Origin: Narthecium ossifragum
Lineage: Eukaryota > Streptophyta > Magnoliopsida > Dioscoreales > Nartheciaceae
NCBI GenBank assembly: GCA_963920575.1
Contig: OY986967.1
Coordinates: 7,211,166-7,275,165, forward strand
DNA length: 64,000 nucleotides
Direction of reading: 5' to 3'
Shown: positions 11,335-20,839 of the stretch, in pieces
Position numbering within the stretch: position 1 is the stretch's first letter
Layout of the letters: the number at the start of each line of letters is the position of its first letter
Program-made: the position numbers and the translations under genes
Notes under the pieces: model-generated
Seen by the model: the letters and a program-made list of their open reading frames with translations, nothing else
What the model was told of the DNA's origin: nothing
Databases searched by the model: none

Positions 11335-12790
11335 GAAGCGATCCACCACCACAAGGATCGTCGATTTGTCATCCACCTTCGGAAGACCTACAATGAAATC
11401 CATAGAGAGGGATTACATAATACCTTCCGGAATAGGGAGTGGTTGAAGAAGTCCAGCTTGCTTCCTCCGCTCCGTCTTGTCTAGTTGGCACACTAGACAA
11501 GTCCTCACATGAAGCTCGATGTCCTCTTACATCTTTGGCCAATGGTAGCTTCGGCCAAGTAGACCGAAAGTCCGCTCCCATCCTGGATGACTTGCCCATC
11601 TAGAATCGTGGGTCTCTTTGATCAGATAGGCCCGGATTCCTCCCTTGGGAACATAGAGCCACCCGCCCTTTGCTCGTAACAAGTCATCCTCAAGCCAGTA
11701 CTGTCGCACGGTCCTGTCTTGGACCTCCTTTCACAAGCTTTTGATACTCAGAGTTGTCCTTCGCTTGGGCCTTAATCTTCTCGAACCAACCCTCCTCCAC
11801 CTGGACTAGGGCTGCAACATAGTCCATGACTTGTTGCCGGCTCAAAGAATCCGCCACCTGGTTGTGCCGCTCAGGTTTGTGCTGCCACTCCAAGTCGAAC
11901 TCCTGTAGGAACTCCTGCCACCTAGCTTGCTTAGGAGAGAGCTTTTTCTGTGTCTGGAAATAGGTGTTGGCAACGTTGTTCGTCTTGACCACGAACTTGG
12001 TACCGAGAAGGTACACCCGTCAGGTGCGAAGACAGTGCACCACGACCACCATCTCCTTCTCATGTGCTGAATAGCGCGTCTATGCATCGTTGAGCTTGCG
12101 GCTTTTAAACGCCACTGGGTGTCCCTCCTGGACCAACACCCCGCCAAGAGCTCGATCAGATGCGTCTGTGTGGACTTCGAAGGGGAGAGAGAAGTCCGGG
12201 AGCCTAAGAACTAGCTCGCTGGCGATGGCCTCCTTCAGCTTTTGAAAGGCCTCCGCGCATTGCCCTGTCCAACACCAAACTTGATCCTTCTTTAGTAAGT
12301 CAGTCAAGGGTGTTATCTTTTTGGAATAGCCTTTGATAAACCGGCGGTAGTAGTTGGCTAAACCAAGGAAGCTTCGAAGCTCAGGAACTTTTGTTGGCGC
12401 CGACCAATCCAAAATTGCTTCGATCTTCCGAGGATCCATCCTCACTGTGCCGCCCCTGATCTTGTGCCCCAAGAACGAAACCTCCTTGACCGCGAACTCA
12501 CACTTCTCCCTTCTGACATAGAGAGAGTGTTCCCGCAGCCTTTGTAGGATCTTGGTTAGATGCTCCACATGGGCCTCCAGGGAGTCACTGTACACCACTA
12601 TGTCATCAAGGTAGACAACCACGAACCGATCAAGGAAGTCGTAGAGCACATCGTTCATCAGATAACAGAAAGTGGCTAGGGCATTAGTCAGGCCGAACGG
12701 CATGACCAGGAACTCATATGCGCCGTACCGCGTCACGCACGTGGGCACGTGGTCTTGGCCTCGTCTCCTTCCACAATGCGCACCTGCCAA
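11335..12790 (-). pseudogene. Ty3-type pol: RT, RNase H, integrase start (broken)
   Basis: Minus-strand reading from 12790: RT palm with [10 protein letters not shown] and the catalytic [11 protein letters not shown], thumb ([23 protein letters not shown]), RNase H ([18 protein letters not shown]), then the integrase zinc region and VCQLDK, and the start of the catalytic core (SMDFIVGLPK, VVVDRF) up to the gap. At least four frame breaks separate these pieces (about 12780, 12080, 11700, 11530). Any C-terminal chromodomain would be in or beyond the gap, so chromovirus membership cannot be checked. Confidence 0.85.
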
Positions 12791-14247
12791 TAACCAGACC
12801 TCAAATCTAGTTTAGAGAATACCTGGGCCTTGGACAAGCGATCAAAGAGGTCATGCACCAACGGAACTGGATATTTGTCCCGCACGGTCAGCTTGTTCAG
12901 GGCGTGGTAGTCGATGCACATCCTCAATGTGTCGTCTTGCTTCCTTTGGAACAAGACCGGTGCGCCATAAGGAGAAGTAGAGGGGCGAATGAGTCCTGAC
13001 TTGAGCAACTCCTCTAGTTGCTTCTTGAGCTCCGCGAGCTCAGATGGTGCCATGCGGTATGGGGCTTGGGTTGGTGCGCGGGCGCCGGGTAGTAGCTCGA
13101 TGCGGTGGTCGATCGTGCGGCAGGGAGGCAACTGCTTGGGCAGCTGCGGTGGCATGACGTCGGTGTACTCCTGCAGCACGTCGAGAACTGCCGCTGGCAC
13201 GTGGGTTGCTGCGGACTCTGGCTTTGCAGACATAGTGCACAGATTCTGCTTACCTGATCCTGGCGCATCCTGCACCCTTGTTACTGGCCTAGTGCCTTGG
13301 ATCTGCCGCGTGCCACTGCTTCCTGCATCGTCTTTGCGATCGCGTACGAAACTGTTATCGCTCGCCTCACTGCTTTGGCTAGCGAAACTGCTGCTCGCCC
13401 ACTGGTTTGGCTGCACCTCAGCCAATGTCACCAGGAAGGTTGGATCACCCTTCCGCACACCGTCCTTCATTTGTATGGCTGACAGTAGCCCAGCTTTCGC
13501 TCCATGCTTGGTTGGTGTTGCGGCCCTTACAAAGTGAGGACTCCGCTCGTCCGGCAGCAACATGCCATTGAGGTATGGCATAACCATTGCCTTGCTGCTC
13601 CGAAAGAACTCGTTGCCCAAGATGACGTCGAAGTCATCCAATGGCACCACCAAGAAATCCATGGACGCCTTCCATGGACTGATCTCCACCGTCGCGACGC
13701 CCGTGACCGGCTTTGCATTAGAATTGACTGCCTTGATGCGATTGGAACTAGTGGTGATCTTGGTTTTGAGATGCTCGGCCGCATATTGGGCTAAGAAGTT
13801 GTGGGTGGCGCCGGTGTCGAGCATGGCCATCATCTTCACTCCTTGAAGGTTGATCTGGACATGCATGAGGCCGGTTGTAGGGGTAGCCCACAACGTGTTG
13901 AGGAGTTGTAGCGGATTGACCCTCGTTGGAGAATCCGAATCTCCATCTTCTTCTCCCACCAATGCGTTGAGCTTTTCTCTCTTAGGGCAATCTCGAGCCC
14001 TATGGAGTCCATTACATATGAAACACCCCATAAGAGACTTGATCGGCTCCTGCATCTTAGCCTTGCCTTTCTCCTGTGGCCGCCTCTTCCCCTTAGCTTT
14101 CTCTCCCTTGGACTTTGGCTTGTCCTTAGCTTTTGGGGCCCGGTTGTTGTTGCTCTCCACCGGCTTGGGCTGACGGAAGTCCACCAAGGCATCCGCCGCG
14201 GCCATGGCCGAGGGGAGGTCTTTCACTCCTTGTCTCCTCAGCTCCAA
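12733..14247 (-). pseudogene. Ty3-type gag C-terminus, protease and RT start
   Basis: A 504-residue minus-strand frame. After a basic linker ([20 protein letters not shown]) comes a gag zinc knuckle, [19 protein letters not shown], at about residues 75-95. The protease has an intact catalytic motif, [11 protein letters not shown], at about 140. The frame continues into RT with [37 protein letters not shown] and [12 protein letters not shown]. It ends in a frameshift just before the RT palm continues at 12790. It is preceded by gag separated only by one in-frame stop at about 14254. The zinc knuckle and protease look functional; the frame breaks do not. Confidence 0.85.
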
Positions 14248-14253
14248 CTGTGT

Positions 14254-14952
14254 CTATCCCTGAAGACCTGACAAAAAGTTAAATAACTTGTCAGACTCGG
14301 ACATGTCTTTAATGTCCAGCATGAGGCTACTGAACGCCTTCACATAGTCTCTGAGTAGTCCCTTCTGCTTCAGGTTCTTCAGAGCCTCCCTCGCGACCCA
14401 TGCCGTGTTGTTGGGGAGGAATTGATCCTTCAGCTCCTTGCTGAAGACGTCCCAAGTTGAAATCTTAGGGCGGTCGGCGGTTGCATCATCATCCAATCTG
14501 GTGCGCCATCAGAGTTTTGCATCGTGGGACAGGTACATCGCAGCAACTGACACCTTGTCGGCAGCCTCGAAATACTGCTCAAGGTCCAACAAGAAATTCT
14601 CGAGTTCCTTGGCTTTCCGCACACCTCCAAAGGACTTAGGCTCGAGCACTTTGAATTTGCCAGTGCCCTCCCGAGAATCGAACCTTGACACGGCCCGCTT
14701 GATGATGACCAGCTCACTGTCGATCCGGTCCACGAACTCCTCCAAGAGAATCTGGATCCGATTCAAGCCATTCTCAGAAGACGCCGCCCGTCCTTCTAGC
14801 TCGGCTCTCATCACGTCAGAGGAGTTCTTGAGATTGAAAATCTCCTCCTCGATTGCTGCCATGCGCGCATGAAGAGGTGGAATCTCTTGTGTCGGGGCTT
14901 CACCAAGATAGCCCTCGAGACGAGTAACGCGATCACGGAGCTCCAACGCCAT
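14254..14952 (-). pseudogene. Ty3-type gag, N-terminal and core part
   Basis: The minus-strand ATG at 14952 (MALELRDRVTRLEGYLG) opens 45 bp after the LTR end. A coiled-coil-like N-terminus (heptads around MAAIEEEIFNLKNSSDVMRA) is followed by the gag core: LENFLLDLEQYFEAADK, LWWRTRLDD, WDVFSKELKDQFLP, KNLKQKGLLRDYVKAFSSLM and LFNFLSGLQG. A frame change at about 14500 and a stop after LQG (about 14256, at a position where tryptophan is usual) separate it from the following gag-protease frame. Confidence 0.8.
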
Positions 14953-14976
14953 TGATCACGTTCTCAAGATGGTAAA

Positions 14977-14996
14977 AACCTAGCTCTGAGGCCAAA
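14977..14996 (-). other. Primer binding site, initiator-Met tRNA type
   Basis: The minus strand reads TTTGGCCTCAGAGCTAGG immediately after the LTR end. It matches the usual TGGTATCAGAGC plant tRNA-iMet site at 9 of 12 positions. Confidence 0.55.
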
Positions 14997-14997
14997 T

Positions 14998-16140
14998 TGT
15001 CACCGGGTTACGTAGCGGATAATTTTTCACAAGTTTAGAGTTACCCAATACCGGTGCCAAGAACCCTCCGCTCCTTGCTCCATGCGTTGGGCACTCCTTG
15101 CCCACTTCAAGAACCACGCCTTGAAGATGATTGGTGCAGCAAAGTCCGTCCTTGATCAGCCTTCTCCTGTGTCTTCTTCTCCTTCTTGCACAAAGGCACA
15201 CCAAGGATGAAGGACCTACGATTATGGCAAAAGGAATGACCCTCTTCGTTTATTGATCCAACGATCTTTACAAGAGAATCCCTCACAACTCTCTCTCCCT
15301 CCAAGGTACAAAGATCTCTCAATAAGGAACCTTCCAAACCCTAGCCAAGGCCTAGATGTCACAACACTACGTTTCCAAACATAGCTGGACTCTATCTTGA
15401 GTTTGCCTTGCTTAAGATGACCATGACCACAACTTGACTTAAAATAGGACTCCTTTCTATTCGTTCGCGCCAACAACAACTTTTCCTGTGTCAAACTTCA
15501 TATTCCCCAAGTCATCAACTATTCCAAGTCGAATGCACGCGAGACATTTGAATTTGCTCGACTGGATTGTCCTGTAAGGCCTATCTGCTCCGCCTGGCGC
15601 ACCGCCCCCTAGTCCGACTCGGAGTCGCGTGCCATTTTCAAATTCTTCCGTGTCAAAACCGTTTCTGATCGTGTCATCCGTCTTAGAGCTTCCATCCCAA
15701 GTGGAATTAGGTGATTAGCCCGCGTGGCTTGCTCTCTAACACTTATCGCATCAGCCTAGGCAAGCCAAGTCCTAGTCCAACTAGGACTGGGCATCCTGAG
15801 CGCGTCGCGCACGCGCTGAGCGCGCTCTCTCACGTGCTGCATGCGCGCTCGACCTATGAGCCCATCTTGGTCGCCTTGGCGCGTGTCCCGCTCGCCTGAC
15901 TTGCTCCTGCGTGCGTCATCCTCTGCTGGGCTCGCGCCGCACCGCGTCCTGGTGCGCCGTCTTCCTCCTTGGCCCAGTTCGTCGTGCCATGCTCAGAATT
16001 TGTCGTGTCATCTTTAGGGAAATGTCGTCTAGCCTCGTTCAATGACTTTTGCTCGTGCGATCATGGTGTTTCCTTGCTGTCCATGGCTTGATGTGCTGCA
16101 CCGTGCCATGGCCTAGGCCGTGGCCCGTGTCAACTCCGGT
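14998..16140 (-). mobile_element. 5' LTR of the Ty3 element (right end uncertain)
   Basis: The LTR ends on the minus strand with CCCGGTGACA (plus-strand start TGTCACCGGG at 14998), directly beside the primer site and gag. The region contains no gene and is rich in CGCG/GCGC-containing words from 15780 to 15960. I could not find a convincing inner start (TG on the minus strand); about 16140 is an estimate from the change in composition. Confidence 0.45.
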
Positions 16141-16149
16141 TGACGCGCG

Positions 16150-16745
16150 CCATGGCCTATGTCAAGACTCAAGGCCCTGATAGTTGGGATGCGGTGGGAT
16201 ATGGTGGTTGCGGCGCCCGCTTGGAGAGAGGAGCTCGGGATGAATTTCATCGGACGAAGGCCTCGTAAGGGTCAGAATGGAGGGAGGAGTGAGATAGGAT
16301 CGTCGAAGGCGTCGTGGTTTTGGAGTTGGGTTTGCAGGCGGAGTTGGGGCCGCCGCTGGCTGCTACGGGTTGGAGGAAGAGCTCGGGGATGGCGACGACA
16401 AGGGGAATGGAGGTGGTCGTTAGGGTTGCTGCCGGATTTAGAGGAGAAGGAGGAGGTCGTTGGGGTTGCTGTTGAAGTTAGAGGAGGAGTTCGGGGAATA
16501 CTGTGAGGCCGTTGGGACGGGGGAAGAAGATGGTGGTGGACACAGAAACGATAGGTGAAGACAACCATGTCGCGAGAAGAAAAAGGAAAGGGAGTAGATC
16601 ATGCTGCAATCAAATCTAAACCGATTTGAATGGATCACGTCAAAAAATGGAAATGAAACATCCCTTAACTGCCATAAATTGAATACAACTATATATAATG
16701 CCTCAAATATGCAATATATACGAAGTAGGGGTAAAAGTGTCATCC
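16150..16745. other. GC-rich purine/pyrimidine-skewed stretch, no gene assigned
   Basis: Open frames exist on both strands (115 residues on plus from 16159, 98 on minus from 16568) but both are low-complexity (Gly/Arg/Trp or Ser/Pro/His rich) and match nothing I know. Composition resembles the CT-rich 5' leaders at 37540-38650. Could be a decayed first exon. Confidence 0.3.
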
Positions 16746-17149
16746 AAAATACCTAACCTCCCATAACTGCCTTAAAATAGTGTTTATACATTAAACACCA
16801 GATGATGGTGTACCAGTTAATAAGTTTACTTGTTTTGGTGTAAACACTAATTATCTATATATTTTATGTGCATATAAATATAATGTGTGGCATAGGGGGC
16901 TCACTAGTAGATATATATGATTGAATATGCATATATTAAGTGTTGTAAGTGTTGTATATATCAAGGGCAGTATGATTATTTACACATTATTCTCATTCCA
17001 TTTCCATATTCATTAGTGCATACCAAACATATGAAACCATTATTCCAATTCCCACTCCTTGTTCAACCAAACATAATCATCATCATTCCATTCCTTGTAG
17101 ATCATTCTTCTTAATATCTATTCTCTCTTAATATATATATATATCTGTA

Positions 17150-17760
17150 TGTGTGTGTAATATAAAATACAAATATATTCATAACATACATATAATATAT
17201 AGTTCATGTATATGTATATGGTATGTATGTTATGAGTACATATTTAATAAAAATTTTATATGTGTTCTTCTATGTATTTATGTTTATTCTCTTTTTCTTA
17301 TATATATATACACGCGCGCACGAAAGAGGGTTTTATCAGAGAGGGTCCCGTAGATTTTTGAAGGGGGGCTACATGAGACAAAAGGAAATGTCTAATATTC
17401 CCTTTACTAATAAGCGTACTCTCTTAACCGCTTGAGCGTAGCGTATCCATCATATCATATCGTACTATACCGAAGTAAAGCCCTTCCATAACATACATAC
17501 ATTGCTAAATACATATCCATAATATACATATACACCCAAACACACATACATATATACAAATATATATATAATGAATAAATATGTGTGTGTTTGATGAATA
17601 TGTGTATTATACATTATACATAAACATATATACATAGAAGAACACACATAAGAAATTTATTAATTATATATTCATAACATACATATGATATACATATACA
17701 TAATCTATATCTTTATTATATATTATATAAATATATTTGAATATATAAATAAAAAAAAAG
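17150..17760. repeat. AT-rich foldback with ~110-bp inverted arms
   Basis: The plus-strand block at about 17185-17285 (…TATGTATGTTATGAG… TGTGTTCTTCTATGTA) reappears inverted at about 17625-17715 (…TACATAGAAGAACACACA… TTCATAACATACATA…). Identity is roughly 85% by eye. The middle holds CGCGCGC and a non-repetitive 150-bp core (17325-17480). No target duplication was identified. Confidence 0.55.
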
Positions 17761-18182
17761 AGATTGGGAGTGGGTGGGATCCACTTGTCGCCACCCGATT
17801 GGCCAAGCCTCAATGGTAGGCCTGACATGGCAAAGGCAAAGTCTCGCCACCAAATCCTTATTAAACCTAGCTTGTGTGTGGATCCGCGCCAGCTTTTCCA
17901 TTCCACATATGTTCCAACATTATTTCTCACATATAAGTTGCTCCACTAAGGCTCGAATTTGAGATCACGACGTTAGAGATGACAAGCTCTCATCACTGCA
18001 TCATTCATAAACATGCATGGTTCTAGGTTTTAGAACATGGTTTTTTTTTTCTAATTTTATGCAAAAATGATACCATTCTTGAATGTTTCATACCAAATTG
18101 ACAATCCATGTAAAATATATATAACGTGTCTTCTTTGATGCTTTAGATTTTTTTTCCAATTTGCTCGAGCGATTCTTACGAT

Positions 18183-18597
18183 GCGCTTGGTTGCGAGATA
18201 GTCTATTCCGGGATTAGAGGGGATGTGGATTGGTATTCTGGGATAAGTAGTGGGATATGTATAGTATTTTATTAAAAAGTATTCATAAATTAGTAATGTT
18301 TGGTTGAAAAAGTAGGGATAAAGTTGATGTGATTGGTTAAAAAATAGGGATGATGAAGTAATTATTGGTTGAAAAGTGAAAAGATATGGATAAAGTTGAT
18401 GCGATTGGTTGAAAAGAAGAGAAAATGTAGTAATGATTGGTTGACAAATAGGGATAAAGTAGGGATAAAGTGGGGATAGAAATGAGGATAAAAGTAGGGA
18501 TAAAAATGAGAATTAGATGGTGTTTAACTGCAATGCAGGAATAAAATGGGCTTAATCCGGGATAGGAATCCCTATCTCCTAACCAAACAAGCCCTTT
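18183..18597. mobile_element. MITE-like element with GGGCTTGTTTGGTT-type ends
   Basis: The left end GCGCTTGGTTGCGAGATAG and the inverted right end GGGCTTGTTTGGTTAGGAGATAG, each followed by a CCGGGATTA-type segment, form imperfect terminal inverted repeats. Such ends are common in hAT/PIF-type MITEs. The interior is built from repeats of AGGGATAAAGTTGATG and GATTGGTTGAAAA. No coding capacity. Confidence 0.6.
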
Positions 18598-18785
18598 GGA
18601 GTTTCAAGTTTCGAAAGTCAGTCCAGCTTTTGTTCTTTGGATAGCAAAAAATATGATGGAAAAGAATAACCTTTACTCCCTTTTCACACATCACACCCTA
18701 CCTTGGACGCAAACTTAAGTTTCTCTCTCTCCGTCTCTTCTCTCTCCCTCCCTCCCCTCTCCCATATATATTTAGTATATTACAT

Positions 18786-18841
18786 ATCAACCTTATAAGG
18801 AGCAAAAACGGTTATGCATAACCACCCCTTATAAGGTTGAT
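18786..18841. promoter_or_regulatory. Nested palindrome with two CArG boxes
   Basis: A 15-bp stem (ATCAACCTTATAAGG at 18786-18800) is perfectly complementary to 18827-18841. Each arm holds CCTTATAAGG, a perfect CC(A/T)6GG CArG box, itself palindromic. The 26-bp loop contains another perfect palindrome, GGTTATGCATAACC (18810-18823). It may be part of an unidentified MITE. MADS-factor binding is only a possibility; no gene lies adjacent. Confidence 0.5.
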
Positions 18842-19229
18842 TTAATTCATACATTTATATCTATTATATAGTTATAGTATATTAATCTAATACAATCAAC
18901 TTTATATAATACCCATACTAATTCATTAATCAAATTCGGTTTTATAACTGAATCATTCATTAACTTGATAGTTACCCTGCCAGGTGGCAGGGGCCCACCT
19001 AGTATATCTATAACGTATAATCCACTAGCAAACACCCGTGCCATTACTACAAAAAAATAAGGTACACATAGGAAAGGAAAATTCATCTATTTTTGGATGG
19101 TAAATTAACGTAGGGATCTTTTTGCAATTTCAATCATTAAATTAAACCACATAGGGAGAAAGTATAAATTATAAATAAACAATGCAGATTTGGCATTCTC
19201 ACCTCCTCTTGGTTTTCTTCAGAAGCAAA

Positions 19230-19570
19230 ACATCAAACACCAGTCTTCCTCCCCCCACCTCAATCACTCCATCGCACCAATCTAGACCGAATCCGAGTTC
19301 GAGAACCGTAGTAGAAAGGCATACGAGAAGGGACTTATAAGATAATTGAGATTAGCAGTTGACCTGAATCCGAAACACCGAGATGGTCCTGTGCGGAGGC
19401 CGGGAGCAACTGCTCAGCGGAATTGGTCGGAGGCAGAAGCGGCGGCGACGACGACTTGGCCGGCGGCGAACGCGCTCTCCGCACCGTCCCCGTCTCGGCG
19501 CAGTTGCCCTTTTCGTGACCTTCCCCACTCCGAGCGTTGACGATCTCCTAACGTAACTGTCCACCCCGAT
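19230..19570. other. GC-rich stretch with short frames, unassigned
   Basis: A GC-rich island in AT-rich surroundings. A plus-strand ATG at 19384 gives a 59-codon frame (MVLCGGREQLLSGIGRRQKR, Arg-rich, ending DDLLT); other frames on both strands are similar in length. No domain is recognised. It may be a decayed exon. Confidence 0.25.
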
Positions 19571-20054
19571 TATCTCCTAAAGTAATCAACCGCCCCCACA
19601 TGCTTAAGATTAAAATTAGATTTAATGATAGATAGATAAATTAAGATTATCATTACATTAGAAGATTAGGACATAGAAAGATAAACTCTCTGATAGATAG
19701 TTAACCTTATAATGGGAGAGAAATGAATTGCGGTTTTCACTATAAAGTTGATATATATAATTCCCGATTTAATTGCCTGGAGTCAATTTATGTCTTTTCA
19801 TCTCCACTGTGCCCTTATTTTTTTTAAAAATTAACAGATTGCATCAAAACACATGAATTACCCTGATAAAAAGATGGCAATGTTTAGAAAATCAATCCAA
19901 ACATGATATATGATGTTCAAATTTTATGTAGTAAGTAAAAAATTTTAAAATGATGAAATGTAGGTATAATAAAAAAATAGCATTATGAATGGATATATCA
20001 TACCCAGTCAAATGATTTTGCAAATAAAATATTTCTAGATAATAAAGAAGAATG

Positions 20055-20251
20055 CATTGCCTCCGCTGCCGCTTGAACTCCTCCTCTTTCAGCCGCCTCT
20101 CCCGCTCCTGGCAGCCCTCTCCCCCGTCCCATGGCGGCCACATACACTGCGGCACCACCGGCAGCCGCCACGACGTCACCCCGGCCTTCATCGCTTGATC
20201 CCGGATCCACGTCTCCACACGGCTCCGCAGCGACCCCATCCAGTTGCCCAT
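20055..20251 (-). pseudogene. Decayed first-exon fragment, possibly of a class-3 lipase-like gene
   Basis: From the minus-strand ATG at 20251: MGNWMGSLRSRVETWIRDQA, then a Pro/Trp-rich segment (CMWPPWDGG) and a charged helix (ERERRLKEEEFKRQRRQ), after which coding character ends at about 20055. The order (short N-terminus with WIRDQA, a WPPW segment, RRLKEE.KRQRRQ) resembles from memory the N-terminus of a plant lipase (class 3) alpha/beta-hydrolase family. The catalytic part is absent, so this is at most a fragment. Confidence 0.35.
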
Positions 20252-20449
20252 TGATCCATGATCTTTCATATACAAAACTCCCGAAACCATAATCTCACAG
20301 ACATTGGGCACCAAAAAATATTGTAGAGAAATGACCGGCAATTGAAATAGAAACAGACTTCTCAGTTGATTCCTTGCCATGTGCTCTTATGTGCTCTTAC
20401 AAACGATACTGTCACACAATTAATCTCTTAATTACAGACATACATAGCT

Positions 20450-20569
20450 CTACATGGCGGCCACCAATGAGACCTTGTCGATCACCGGGCTGCAGAGCGA
20501 GCTAAGGTCATCGCTCCTAGTGTGGTAGTAATTGCTGGTGAACAGCACTCGCGTGTGATCTTGAGGAGA
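20450..20569 (-). pseudogene. Short exon-like fragment, possibly nicastrin-like
   Basis: The minus strand encodes about 40 residues without a stop: ISPQDHTRVLFTSNYYHTRS then DDLSSL, VIDKVSLVAAM and a stop. The NYYHT..DDLS...VSLVAA pattern is reminiscent of the YYHS..DD.SNI...VVAAA segment of plant nicastrin, but the match is short. It lies 200 bp from the lipase-like fragment on the same strand; they are probably unrelated pieces. Confidence 0.3.
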
Positions 20570-20579
20570 AATGTATTTG

Positions 20580-20839
20580 TGCTCCAAATTGATGTAAGTT
20601 GATAAATATTGTTGTACTTAGAGGACTTGTATTATTATTATATCTGCTATTGAGGTTTGTAATAGTTAGTTTTTAGTATTATGACTTGATGATAGGATGG
20701 TATAATTTATTTGTGAATATTATAATTGTGCACCAAGTTTTAAAAGTGATATCCATAGGGGAGCCTCTCGCCATTTCTTTCTAAATTTTAGGACCCTCAC
20801 GTCCCGGACCGGATGGATTTTCTAGGTCGGGGTGTGACA
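20580..20839 (-). mobile_element. Terminus of another LTR (minus strand)
   Basis: The plus strand ends CGGACCGGATGG…GGTCGGGGTGTGACA at 20839; on the minus strand this starts TGTCACACCCCGACC, a frequent start of plant Ty3 LTRs. It is followed by AT-rich sequence with no second end found. It abuts solo LTR copy 2. Confidence 0.35.

Noticed and set aside
11091..11403. Open frames through the N gap
   Set aside because: They are made of unknown residues; only the few integrase residues right of 11334 are real.
12989..13537. 182-residue plus-strand frame
   Set aside because: Antisense shadow of the Ty3 gag-protease-RT frame, which has clear domains.
17415..17450. tRNA A-box-like GCTCAAGCGGTTAAGAG on minus strand
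   Set aside because: No B-box at suitable distance and no tRNA fold; not enough for a SINE or tRNA call.
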